64,000 bases of DNA from Bacillus sp. NTK034 (GTDB lineage Bacteria > Bacillota > Bacilli > Bacillales > Cytobacillaceae), in NCBI RefSeq assembly GCF_017303275.1, contig NZ_JAFKOJ010000002.1, forward strand, positions 558,001-622,000, in the 5' to 3' direction. The translations under genes were made by a program, and so were the position numbers. The notes beneath the pieces are model-generated. The model was not told the origin of the DNA. It ran no database searches and saw only the letters and a list, made by a program, of their open reading frames with translations. Each line of letters starts with the position of its first letter. The stretch's first letter is position 1. Positions 1 to 8,092 of the stretch are shown one piece after another.

Positions 1-396
1 ACTGAACTCGGCCGTACAGTTTCAGCATGCCAATACCGCTGGAATACGGTCATAACAAAAAGGGCAGATGATGGATCCCCAAAAACCTTAAGCAATAAAG
101 CAGACAGTCAAACCCATGGCACTGTTCCCCCTTTCAATTTGGCTCAAGTTATACACTTCTTAAGGAATTTTGCGAAAACACAGCCTGATTCAGAGCAAAT
201 GAGGGAAAATAAACGTCTGCACGAAGACCAAGTGCACTTAAAACTTCAAAATGAGCAGTTAATCAGAAGGTTGAAGGATAAAGAAGCGGAATTTAAAAAT
301 CAGCTTATGCAATATGAAGAAATGGCAAGCATTCTGAAAGAAGCCGACCAGCTGCTGAAGCATGAATTTAAAGAAGAGAAAAGAGCTGTTCATTGA
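1..396 (+). CDS. RsfA-family (YlbO-like) transcriptional regulator, 5' end cut by window edge
   Basis: The reading frame is open from base 1, so the N-terminus lies outside the window; 131 codons plus stop remain. The visible start contains ELGRTVSACQYRWNTVI, which matches the second helix of the Myb/SANT-like DNA-binding domain of RsfA-type prespore regulators. A polar linker follows (residues 20-45), then a charged helical segment rich in Glu, Lys and Gln (about residues 55-125) predicted to be a coiled coil, as in RsfA relatives. RsfA proteins tune sigma-F/sigma-G dependent genes in the forespore; this role is inferred from family likeness. A bidirectional hairpin terminator follows. An internal TTG at 139 is not needed, because the upstream sequence is coding. 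Confidence 0.72.
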   Translation, partial: TELGRTVSACQYRWNTVITKRADDGSPKTLSNKADSQTHGTVPPFNLAQVIHFLRNFAKTQPDSEQMRENKRLHEDQVHLKLQNEQLIRRLKDKEAEFKNQLMQYEEMASILKEADQLLKHEFKEEKRAVH

Positions 397-426
397 TTGG
401 AGAGACTCCAGGACTTTATATGCGAA

Positions 427-449
427 AGACCGGCATGCAGCCGGTCTCT
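427..449. terminator. bidirectional intrinsic terminator between rsfA-like gene and tcdA
   Basis: Perfect 8-bp stem AGACCGGC / GCCGGTCT with an ATGCA loop, followed on the plus strand by CTTTT. It lies between two convergent genes and can serve both. Confidence 0.75.
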
Positions 450-451
450 TT

Positions 452-1213
452 TCAGTCATTTACACGTGTAATTTTAATATCGCTTAATAGTTCTTTAACT
501 ACATAGCTGGCCATGATTAAACCTGCAACAGAAGGAACAAATGCGTTTGAAGATGGCGGCATTTTGGCCTTTCTGATTTCAGCATCATCTTTCCCTACTG
601 TTTTGCGGACATCCTCCCGGATAACGATCGGGCTTTCATCCGAGAATACAACCGGAACGCCTTTTCTGATTCCTTCTTTTCTAAGGCGTGTGCGGATAAC
701 CTTAGCGATCGGGTCAGTATGAGTTTTGAAAATATCAGCAATCTGGAACCTGGTCGGATCCATTTTATTTGCAGCACCCATGCTTGAGATCATTGGAATC
801 CCTCTGTTCAAGCATTCCTTCATTAAATGAATTTTATAAGAAATCGTATCGGAAGCATCAACTACAAAGTCGAGACCATAATCAAAGAATTGCTCATAGG
901 TTTCTTCCGTATAAAACATTTTTAAAGCAATTACTTCACATTCAGGATTGATATCCTTGATTCTTTCTTTCATTAAATCCACCTTTGGTTTCCCGACAGT
1001 AGATAATAAAGCGATAACCTGTCTGTTTACATTTGTAATATCAACATCGTCTTTATCAACCAGCACAAGCCGGCCAACACCGGAACGCGCCAATGCTTCC
1101 GCTGCAAAGGAACCAACTCCGCCTATGCCCAATACTGCAACGGTACTATTTTTCATTTTTTCAAGGCCTTCTTTGCCAATAGCCAATTCATTCCTGGAAA
1201 ATTGGTGAAGCAT
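452..1213 (-). CDS. tcdA: tRNA threonylcarbamoyladenosine dehydratase TcdA (YrvM)
   Basis: Cyclises N6-threonylcarbamoyladenosine (t6A) at position 37 of ANN-decoding tRNAs to ct6A, using ATP through an E1/ThiF/MoeB-like adenylation fold. At 253 aa it is close to the usual length. The N-terminal nucleotide-binding motif GIGGVGSFAAEALARSG is at residues 30-46, followed by LVDKDDVDITNVNRQ typical of ThiF folds. DFVVDASDTISYK lies mid-protein. The gene precedes the 6S RNA and aspS region exactly as in B. subtilis, which supports the identification. Confidence 0.93.
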   Translation of the reverse strand: MLHQFSRNELAIGKEGLEKMKNSTVAVLGIGGVGSFAAEALARSGVGRLVLVDKDDVDITNVNRQVIALLSTVGKPKVDLMKERIKDINPECEVIALKMFYTEETYEQFFDYGLDFVVDASDTISYKIHLMKECLNRGIPMISSMGAANKMDPTRFQIADIFKTHTDPIAKVIRTRLRKEGIRKGVPVVFSDESPIVIREDVRKTVGKDDAEIRKAKMPPSSNAFVPSVAGLIMASYVVKELLSDIKITRVND

Positions 1214-1453
1214 ATATATATCAACCCCATCAGATGTTATTTAGAAAGCATGTATTATCTTATACCCGATAATGAATATATCATACTTGAATTTTAAAGC
1301 AAGTAGTTCTATAGGATTAATGACATTAAGATTTTAAGCAATAATTAAGCCGCAACTTTCTCTCCAATAGTGTTAACAGCACTAAAATATTTAATCCTTA
1401 TCACATTTCAGCAATAGCTCAGCTCCGGGTATGATCATATTGAACAGGACAAC

Positions 1454-1484
1454 AAAAAATCCATGCTCACAAGCATGGATTTTT
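1454..1484 (-). terminator. terminator hairpin downstream of 6S RNA
   Basis: Stem AAAATCCATGCT / AGCATGGATTTT with a short loop and a T-rich minus-strand exit. It lies just beyond the paired 3' end of 6S RNA, so it probably terminates the precursor, with later 3' trimming. Confidence 0.7.
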
Positions 1485-1497
1485 ACAATCGTATGTA

Positions 1498-1697
1498 TTA
1501 AAGAGTCCCAATCGTGCCGTCGCTGTTGATGCCCTCGTTTTGAACCCGCACTCAGCAGGTGGGTGTCCTGTTTCCTGCGTTTGTAAGTCCTCATCCATGA
1601 GGCTTTTACGCTGCCGGAAAACTCCGGACTCCCGAAGGAATAATGTTGGTCAAAATTTCAGGTTTTACAACGAACACATCAGGACTCTTCATTTATT
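1498..1697 (-). ncRNA. bsrA: 6S RNA (6S-1 / BsrA type)
   Basis: 6S RNA mimics an open promoter and sequesters sigma-A RNA polymerase. The minus strand from about 1686 reads AGTCCTGATGTGTTCGTTGT, matching my recollection of the B. subtilis 6S-1 5' end. The closing stem is visible: AAGAGTCC near 1681-1688 pairs with GGACTCTT near 1501-1508, giving a mature RNA of about 190 nt. The predicted start near 1697 leaves about 11 extra 5' nucleotides, in line with the longer precursor known for 6S-1. The location between aspS and tcdA is the same as in B. subtilis. An open frame at 1391-1594 overlapping it is not a gene. Confidence 0.88.
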
Positions 1698-1703
1698 GAT
1701 ATG

Positions 1704-1732
1704 ATCATATCACACGGTTTCTTCTTTTTCAA
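1704..1732 (-). promoter_or_regulatory. sigma-A promoter of 6S RNA
   Basis: Minus strand TTGAAA (1727-1732), a 17-nt spacer and TATGAT (1704-1709), about 7 nt upstream of the inferred 6S start. The remaining stretch up to 1875 is AT-rich with no gene that I can support. Confidence 0.75.
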
Positions 1733-1875
1733 GCTGATGAAATAGGGCAAACTTGAACAGTTTTATCCATTTTATTCCTTAAAATTAGATATCCTGTCTA
1801 AAAATCAGGAGTTACTTCCCAGTTTATTTTTCTGAAAAATGATTTTTTTCTACCATTTAAACATTATATAGGAAA

Positions 1876-3651
1876 TTACTCACTTTTTTTCAGATTAAGC
1901 GCTAAGTGCAAATCATTAAGCTGGGACTGGCTAACTTTACCAGGAGCTTCTGTAAGCACACAGCTTGCACTGGCTGTTTTAGGGAAAGCAATCGTATCCC
2001 TCAGATTTGTCCTGCCAGCCAATAGCATTACAAGCCTGTCTAATCCAAGGGCAATTCCGCCATGCGGAGGAGTGCCATATTCAAATGCTTCAAGCAGGAA
2101 TCCAAATTGTTCAACAGCTTCCTCTTTTGAGAAGCCAAGCACACTGAACATTTTCTCTTGAACATCTCTTTCGAAAATACGCAATGAACCGCCGCCAAGC
2201 TCGTAGCCGTTTAATACAAGGTCATATGCTTGTGCACGGACTTGAGCAGGATCTTTATCAAGAAGATCTAAATCTTCTCTGGCAGGCATTGTAAAAGGAT
2301 GATGGGCTGCATAATAGCGGCCTTCTTCCTCATCGTATTCCAGAAGCGGCCAGTCTGTAACCCAGAGGAAGTTAAACTTGCTTTGATCAATTAGATCAAG
2401 CTCTTTTCCTAGCTTTAATCGCAGCGCCCCCAGTGCATCTGCTACAACGTTTTTCCTATCTGCCACAAAGAGGAGCAAGTCTCCTGGTTCTACTGACAGA
2501 GCTGCATAGAATGCCTTTTGTTCATCCTCAGTCACAAACTTGGCAATCGGCCCTTTTAATCCGTCTTCTTCCGCTTTTAACCATGCAAGTCCTTTTGCAC
2601 CATAAACAGCAGCAAACTCTGTTAGGGCATCAATATCTTTTCGTGAATACTTTCCTGCACCATTTTTTACATTTATGGCCTTAACCTGTCCCCCGGAAGC
2701 GACTGCTCCGGCAAATACTTTGAAGCTTGAATCTTTTACTATTTCCGATAGATCCGTCAATTCCATTCCAAAGCGTGTATCCGGCTTATCAGATCCAAAA
2801 CGGTCCATCGCTTCCTGATATGTCATGCGCGGGATTGGAAGGTGGACATCCAGGCCCTTCACTTCTTTCATGATCTTTTTCATCATGTTTTCCATCAGGC
2901 CGATGATTTCCTCCTGGCTCATAAAACTCATTTCGATGTCGACCTGAGTAAATTCAGGCTGGCGATCTGCACGCAGGTCTTCATCACGGAAGCATCGTGC
3001 TATTTGGTAATAGCGTTCAAATCCGCCTACCATTAATAACTGCTTAAAGATTTGAGGTGATTGTGGAAGAGCGTAGAATTCACCCGGATGAACACGGCTT
3101 GGAACTAAATAGTCACGGGCTCCTTCCGGTGTGCTCTTCGTTAAGATCGGTGTTTCAACATCAAGAAATCCTTCGCTGTCCAGATAATCCCTCATCGCTT
3201 TTGTTACTTGATGACGCATTTTAAAGGTATCAAACATAATAGGGCGTCTCAAATCCAAATAGCGGTATTTGAGGCGGACATCTTCGGAAACATCCGCTTT
3301 ATCATCAATGACAAAAGGAGGTGTTTTGGCTTCATTGATGATCGTCACTTTCTCTGCTTTAATCTCAATGCGCCCTGTTTCCAAGTTCTCATTGATGGTG
3401 CCTTCTTCGCGCGCAATTACTTCTCCCTCTATATCAAGAACAAATTCATTGCGGATCTTTTCAGCTGCTGCAAGAGCTTCAGGGGAAACTTCCGGATTGA
3501 ATACCACCTGAACAATGCCAGTGCGGTCACGAAGATCCACAAAGATCAGCCCGCCTAAATCCCGGCGCTTTTGTACCCAGCCTTTTAAGCTTACTTTTTC
3601 TCCTATAGCTTTTTCCGTTACTTCCCCGCAAAAATACGTTCGCCCAAACAT
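1876..3651 (-). CDS. aspS: aspartyl-tRNA synthetase
   Basis: Class IIb synthetase that charges tRNA-Asp; 591 aa, the normal bacterial length. It has an N-terminal OB-fold anticodon-binding domain (about 1-110), the class II catalytic core with motif 2 residues ([19 protein letters not shown]) near 215-235, the bacterial GAD insertion (about 280-420) and motif 3 ([12 protein letters not shown]) near the C-terminus. The start is the ATG at 3651, preceded by GGGAGGAAT; an in-frame TTG 15 nt upstream would lie on the Shine-Dalgarno site itself. It follows hisS by 27 bp and so probably shares the hisS T-box control. Confidence 0.97.
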   Translation of the reverse strand: MFGRTYFCGEVTEKAIGEKVSLKGWVQKRRDLGGLIFVDLRDRTGIVQVVFNPEVSPEALAAAEKIRNEFVLDIEGEVIAREEGTINENLETGRIEIKAEKVTIINEAKTPPFVIDDKADVSEDVRLKYRYLDLRRPIMFDTFKMRHQVTKAMRDYLDSEGFLDVETPILTKSTPEGARDYLVPSRVHPGEFYALPQSPQIFKQLLMVGGFERYYQIARCFRDEDLRADRQPEFTQVDIEMSFMSQEEIIGLMENMMKKIMKEVKGLDVHLPIPRMTYQEAMDRFGSDKPDTRFGMELTDLSEIVKDSSFKVFAGAVASGGQVKAINVKNGAGKYSRKDIDALTEFAAVYGAKGLAWLKAEEDGLKGPIAKFVTEDEQKAFYAALSVEPGDLLLFVADRKNVVADALGALRLKLGKELDLIDQSKFNFLWVTDWPLLEYDEEEGRYYAAHHPFTMPAREDLDLLDKDPAQVRAQAYDLVLNGYELGGGSLRIFERDVQEKMFSVLGFSKEEAVEQFGFLLEAFEYGTPPHGGIALGLDRLVMLLAGRTNLRDTIAFPKTASASCVLTEAPGKVSQSQLNDLHLALNLKKSE

Positions 3652-3678
3652 TCTAATTCCTCCCAAATATAAACTGAT

Positions 3679-4953
3679 TTATGATTGATAAAGCTCTGTA
3701 AATTTTTCTATAAAAGAATCAAGACCAAGCTCTGTTTGTTCTCCCGATTCCATTGATTTTACATTAATTTTGTTCGCTTTAAGTTCATCTTCACCCAAGA
3801 CAGCAACAAACTTCGCATTCGACCGGTCTGCCGCTTTAAACTGGGCTTTAATTTTTCTGTCAAGATAATCTCTTTCAGCAGAATATCCTGCCATTCGAAG
3901 TTTTTGAAGAAGGCCGACTGTGTAATCCTTTGCTTCCTCTCCAAGGGATACAAGGTAGCAATCAATGTCCTTATTAAGAGGCAGATCCACCTTCTCTGCT
4001 TCAAGAGCAGCAATGAATCGCTCGATACTTAAAGCAAAACCTATTCCCGGCGCTTCAGGACCGCCAATTTCCTCAGTAAGGCCATTGTATCGTCCACCGC
4101 CGCAAAGAGTGGTAATTGCTCCGAAACCTTCGGAATCACTCATAATTTCAAAGGCAGTATGATTGTAATAATCCAGGCCGCGAACAAGATTTGGATCGAC
4201 AATAAAGTCAATATCCAGGTTCTTTAAATACTTTTGAACCTTCTCAAAGTAGGCTTTTGAATCATCATTTAAATAATCAATGATGGATGGAGCAGATTTC
4301 ATAAGCTCATGTTCACGGTCCTGTTTACAGTCCAGGATGCGCATTGGATTTTTTTCAAGGCGATTCTGGCAATCCTGGCAAAACTCCCCGATCCGCGGCT
4401 TGAAGTGATTGACCAGAGCCTCTCTGTGTGCAGATCGGCTTTCTTTATCTCCCAGGCTGTTCACAATCAATTTAAGCTTTTGCAGGCCCATGCTTCTATA
4501 AAGTGACATTGCCAGTGCGATAACTTCCGCATCAATTGCCGGATCCGCGCTGCCGATCGCTTCGACGCCGAATTGGACAAACTGGCGGAAACGTCCTGCC
4601 TGGGGGCGTTCATAACGGAACATTGGGCCCATATAATAAAGCTTTACAGGCTGGCTCGCATCACCGTACATTTTATGTTCAACGAATGACCTTACAGCAG
4701 AAGCTGTTCCTTCAGGACGAAGTGTCAGGCTTCGTCCGCCGCGGTCTTCAAACGTGTACATTTCTTTTTGAACAATATCCGTCGTGTCTCCAACACTGCG
4801 CAGAAATAATTCTGTATGTTCAAAAATAGGTGTTCTGATTTCACGATATTGGAATTTCTCACAAAGTTCCCTGGCCTTTTCTTCTATCAATTGCCATTTT
4901 TCAACTTCCCCCGGCAAAATGTCCTGCGTTCCCCTTGGTATTCGGATAGACAT
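3679..4953 (-). CDS. hisS: histidyl-tRNA synthetase
   Basis: Class II synthetase that charges tRNA-His; 424 aa. The N-terminal [14 protein letters not shown] is the family signature. Motif 2 lies at [20 protein letters not shown] and the HisA signature at [17 protein letters not shown]-terminal anticodon-binding domain covers about 330-420. The start ATG has AGGAGGT 8 nt upstream. It is the first gene of the hisS-aspS unit, about 430 nt downstream of a T-box promoter. Confidence 0.97.
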   Translation of the reverse strand: MSIRIPRGTQDILPGEVEKWQLIEEKARELCEKFQYREIRTPIFEHTELFLRSVGDTTDIVQKEMYTFEDRGGRSLTLRPEGTASAVRSFVEHKMYGDASQPVKLYYMGPMFRYERPQAGRFRQFVQFGVEAIGSADPAIDAEVIALAMSLYRSMGLQKLKLIVNSLGDKESRSAHREALVNHFKPRIGEFCQDCQNRLEKNPMRILDCKQDREHELMKSAPSIIDYLNDDSKAYFEKVQKYLKNLDIDFIVDPNLVRGLDYYNHTAFEIMSDSEGFGAITTLCGGGRYNGLTEEIGGPEAPGIGFALSIERFIAALEAEKVDLPLNKDIDCYLVSLGEEAKDYTVGLLQKLRMAGYSAERDYLDRKIKAQFKAADRSNAKFVAVLGEDELKANKINVKSMESGEQTELGLDSFIEKFTELYQS

Positions 4954-5049
4954 GAAAATTACCTCCTAATGCAAAATGATAACTATGTATAATTTATTGA
5001 TCCTTACGCTTTAGCCTATAAATCAGCCATGATCGAAAGCATCGCCAAA

Positions 5050-5386
5050 ATAAAAAAACTCCCGCCTCCTTGTATATTAAATACAAGGGACGAGAGCTTG
5101 GTTTTCCCGTGGTGCCACCCTAGTTGAAGCCGATAAATAGACTTCCTCTTTTACAGTTAACGCCTGTTAACGTTCAGCTCCTACTAAAGATCACGCCTTT
5201 TTCAGAGAGAAACCTACGAAGTGTTCTTTCGTTAAATCATCATGTGAGAATGCTTTCAGCCGGGCGGCACTCTCTCTCTTTTCATGTGGGGTTTAACTAC
5301 TCTTCTCCATCAATGGTTTATCGAAAAGCAGAAACGCCTTGGTCAGGCGCTTCAGCTAGACATTTAATTGTATTTGTCATTTTATT
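5050..5386 (-). promoter_or_regulatory. T-box riboswitch leader of hisS-aspS
   Basis: The T-box core AGGGTGGCACCACGGG lies at 5106-5121 (minus strand). It is followed by a terminator hairpin with arms 5059-5075 and 5081-5096 and a run of seven T at 5052-5058. Stem I lies upstream: AGTAG bulge near 5305-5310, AG-rich bulge near 5270-5280, apical GCTGAAAGC. The 3' side of the predicted specifier loop reads GAA-CAC-TTC (5218-5226), making CAC (His) the best specifier. Uncharged tRNA should stabilise the antiterminator and allow readthrough into hisS and aspS. The variable T-box base is C (TGGC). Confidence 0.92.
5323..5362 (-). repeat. short palindromic intergenic repeat inside the T-box leader
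   Basis: Minus strand begins TGTCTAGCTGAAGCGCC and ends AAGGCGTTTCTGCTTTTC, with arms GCGCCT / AAGGCG forming a hairpin. Its ends resemble those of elements at 22398-22445 and 47748-47812. It lies between the T-box promoter and stem I. Confidence 0.55.
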
Positions 5387-5392
5387 TATATT

Positions 5393-5421
5393 ATAATACG
5401 GAGCATTTTCATCAATGTCAA
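5393..5421 (-). promoter_or_regulatory. sigma-A promoter of hisS-aspS T-box leader
   Basis: Minus strand TTGACA (5416-5421), a 17-nt spacer, TATTAT (5393-5398). Predicted start is near 5386. Confidence 0.78.
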
Positions 5422-5434
5422 GACTAAAAACATG

Positions 5435-5611
5435 TTATGATCGTTCCAGCTTTTTTTTCAGTTTCCTGACATCCTTGAGAGATAGTCCAAACTCTGATGC
5501 GAGTTCAATCATGTTTGAGTTTTGTTCTCTTTGTATAAAGTCATGAAAATCTACCCCGAACAGCTGATTTTCACCGGATTGTGCAGACATCCCTTTTTCT
5601 CCAAATCTCAT
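5435..5611 (-). CDS. small conserved protein with a short helix-turn-helix-like segment (YrzK-like position)
   Basis: A 58-aa protein from ATG 5611, with AAGGGTG upstream; an in-frame GTG at 5620 is the alternative start. The C-terminal half (MIELASEFGLSLKDVRKLKKK) looks like a single helix-turn-helix of the kind in sigma-factor region 4 or RNA polymerase-associated small proteins. It lies between hisS and the amidase gene, where Bacillus genomes carry a small hypothetical gene, and ends 14 bp before the -35 box of the T-box promoter. No function can be assigned. Confidence 0.6.
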   Translation of the reverse strand: MRFGEKGMSAQSGENQLFGVDFHDFIQREQNSNMIELASEFGLSLKDVRKLKKKLERS

Positions 5612-5837
5612 AGTGCTCACCCTTTTTATTTAGTCTGTTCTATTATTTCCATTTTCAGATGAAATGTTTCATAACTGGACAAATTTTATTCCAGCTAAAA
5701 ATGATTGCTGATTAACCGATATTAGAAGGGAAATTGCACAAGATGCAGAAGTATTCTAGGACCAAAGTTATCTTGACTGCCGGCACCTTGTTTGTTTTTC
5801 TTTTAATAAGGATTTAATTATGAAAGGAGGCGGCCTG

Positions 5838-7583
5838 TTGAAGAAAAGAAAATCACTTATTCTCGTAATATGTCTTATGCTTTTGGCTGGCATAACACAG
5901 GAGGAAACACAGGTTAAAGCTGAAAATAGTTCTGTAACAATCACTACAAATAATCTTAACGTACGTCAAGGCCCAGGCTTAAGCTACCCCATTCTGGGAC
6001 AAGCCCAGAAAGGAGATCACTTTAACGTTCTTTCCAGTGAAGGAGATTGGATTAAAATTAATTTCCAGGGTGAAGACGGCTATGTGGCCAGCTGGCTTGT
6101 TTCCGATATGACCACCAATCAGACAGGAGAAAAAGCAGTTAGTACAAATTCCCAGGCAATCATCACAACAGATGGCCTGAGGGTGAGAAAGGGACCTGGT
6201 ACAAGTTACGGTGTTCTGGGGACTATACAGAAAGGAACAGCCTATAAGGTCAAGAGTACAGAAGGAAGCTGGGTTAAGCTCCAAACACCTTATGGAGACG
6301 GGTGGGTCGCAAATGAATTCGTCCAATACAGCGGCAGCAAAAAGAAAAATTCACTAAGCAGCAGCAAAACCGGGAAAATCACAGCAAACTCCCTAAATGT
6401 GAGAAACAAGCCATCGCTTCAAAGTGACATCATCGGCAAACTAAATTCGGGGGAGACAGTAGCTGTTCTTTCTCAAAATGACAGCTGGACAGAGATCTCT
6501 TTCTCGGGCAATACCGGGTGGATCAGCAGCCAATATATTGCTGTTCAATCCTCACCATCAGAAAGCAAACCAAAGCAGTCAGCATCCGGGAAATCCGGCA
6601 CTGTTACAGCAACCTCTTTAACCGTTAGAAATAAAGGATCGTTAAAGGGGAAAACAATTGGTTCTGTTACAAAAGGCCAGACTTTTCCTATTCTTGAACA
6701 AGCTGATAATTGGGCAAGGATAGAGTATCAGCCTGGTTCTTATGGATGGGTGGCAAGCTGGTTCATAGACATAGCAGCCGAGAAGCATTCCGGCTCTTCC
6801 CAGCAAAGTGTAAACGGCAGTTCAGCAATTATATTACATAACGGATCAAATATTAGAAAAAAAGCGGGCACCCAGTCATCTGTCATTCACAGGGCAAATA
6901 AAGGGGATAGCTTTGAAATTATCAGTCTGAATAACGATTGGTACGAAATTCGCCTGCCAAACGGCGGCCACGGTTTTGTTGCCGGATGGATCGTCACCGT
7001 TGAGGGATCTGCACCTGCTATAACTAAGCCTGGGGCTGAAAAACATCTGAAAAATAAAACAGTTGTCCTTGATCCGGGTCACGGAGGCCGGGATAACGGG
7101 ACCACAGGAGCCAGAGGGACCCGTGAGAAGGATATTACGATCAGAACCGCTCAATTGCTTGCCGAAAAACTAAGGACTGCAGGAGCCAATGTCATTCTGA
7201 CCAGGAACGGAGATACCTATTTGCCGCTTCCTTCCAGAGTAGGCATTTCACATTATCATAATGCAGATGCTTTTATCAGCATTCATTATGACAGCACGCC
7301 AGATCGGACTGCAAGAGGAGTGACTACCTATTACTATCATTCTTTTCAAAAGGAACTTGCAGCCAATATTCACTCCAATGTAACAGCAATGACCAACCTG
7401 AGAGATCGGGGCTATAGAGTCGGAGATTACCATGTAGTAAGAGAAAATAAACGCAATGCTGTACTGATTGAACTTGGATATCTGAGCAATCCGGCTGAAG
7501 AAGCCCTAATTGCTTCTGCACAGTATCAGCAATCAGCCGCTGCAGGAATTTATCAGGGACTTGCCCGCTATTTTAAAAATTAG
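5838..7583 (+). CDS. yrvJ: N-acetylmuramoyl-L-alanine amidase with five SH3b repeats (YrvJ)
   Basis: Secreted cell-wall hydrolase cutting the bond between N-acetylmuramic acid and L-alanine. A signal peptide (KKRKSLILVICLMLLAGI) is followed by five bacterial SH3 domains with recurring LNVR-GP or LTVRNKGS cores and GWV endings (starting roughly at residues 30, 105, 177, 252 and 327). A C-terminal Amidase_3 domain covers about 405-581. Zinc and catalytic residues are visible: His in DPGHGG, Glu in TREKD, His in SIHYDS and Glu in VLIELGYLSN. The start is TTG 5838, 8 nt after AGGAGG; the upstream ATG at 5820 overlaps that site. The SH3b domains probably bind peptidoglycan. Convergent with dtd. 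Confidence 0.92.
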   Translation: MKKRKSLILVICLMLLAGITQEETQVKAENSSVTITTNNLNVRQGPGLSYPILGQAQKGDHFNVLSSEGDWIKINFQGEDGYVASWLVSDMTTNQTGEKAVSTNSQAIITTDGLRVRKGPGTSYGVLGTIQKGTAYKVKSTEGSWVKLQTPYGDGWVANEFVQYSGSKKKNSLSSSKTGKITANSLNVRNKPSLQSDIIGKLNSGETVAVLSQNDSWTEISFSGNTGWISSQYIAVQSSPSESKPKQSASGKSGTVTATSLTVRNKGSLKGKTIGSVTKGQTFPILEQADNWARIEYQPGSYGWVASWFIDIAAEKHSGSSQQSVNGSSAIILHNGSNIRKKAGTQSSVIHRANKGDSFEIISLNNDWYEIRLPNGGHGFVAGWIVTVEGSAPAITKPGAEKHLKNKTVVLDPGHGGRDNGTTGARGTREKDITIRTAQLLAEKLRTAGANVILTRNGDTYLPLPSRVGISHYHNADAFISIHYDSTPDRTARGVTTYYYHSFQKELAANIHSNVTAMTNLRDRGYRVGDYHVVRENKRNAVLIELGYLSNPAEEALIASAQYQQSAAAGIYQGLARYFKN

Positions 7584-7624
7584 CAAAAGCCCCGGCACCC
7601 AAATGGGATGCCAGGGCTTTTTGC
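7583..7624. terminator. bidirectional terminator between yrvJ and dtd
   Basis: Inverted repeat AAAAGCCCCGGCA / TGCCAGGGCTTTTT around a short loop, with T-runs on both strands, between convergent genes. Confidence 0.8.
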
Positions 7625-7637
7625 ATTATTAAAAACC

Positions 7638-8078
7638 TTACTTGCTTTCTAAAATTAACGTTACGGGTCCATCGTTGATTAATTGAACATCCATCATGGC
7701 TCCGAATTCACCTGTTTCTACTTTCAGACCTTTAGCTTCTAAAAACCGGTTAAAAGCATCGTAGATTTTTACAGCATGCGCAGGGCTGGCCGCTTCCATG
7801 AAATTGGGCCGTCTGCCCTTTCGGCAATCTCCATATAAAGTAAATTGGGAAACCGAAAGAATTTCACCTTCCTGATCGAGCAGTGATAAATTCATTTTGC
7901 CATTTTCATCTTCGAAGACGCGAAGATTGGCAATCTTATCAGCCAGAAAAGCCGCGTCCTCTTCCTTATCTTCATGGGTGACTCCAACGAGCAAAACAAA
8001 CCCCTTTTTGATGCTTCCGACGGTTTTTCCGTCCACCGTTACACTGGCTTCTTTGCTTCGCTGCACTACAACACGCAT
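7638..8078 (-). CDS. dtd: D-aminoacyl-tRNA deacylase
   Basis: Hydrolyses D-aminoacyl-tRNA (for example D-Tyr-tRNA) and mischarged Gly-tRNA-Ala as a proofreading step. At 146 aa it has the family length. The catalytic-pocket motif SQFTLYGD is at about 78-85 and the cross-subunit motif NDGPVT near the C-terminus. It lies 14 bp downstream of relA, so it is probably cotranscribed with it, as in B. subtilis. Confidence 0.96.
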   Translation of the reverse strand: MRVVVQRSKEASVTVDGKTVGSIKKGFVLLVGVTHEDKEEDAAFLADKIANLRVFEDENGKMNLSLLDQEGEILSVSQFTLYGDCRKGRRPNFMEAASPAHAVKIYDAFNRFLEAKGLKVETGEFGAMMDVQLINDGPVTLILESK

Positions 8079-8092
8079 TCTATCTGCTCCCT

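Noticed and set aside
1391-1594. 67-codon minus-strand frame
   Set aside because: Lies over the 6S RNA and its terminator; no start signal.
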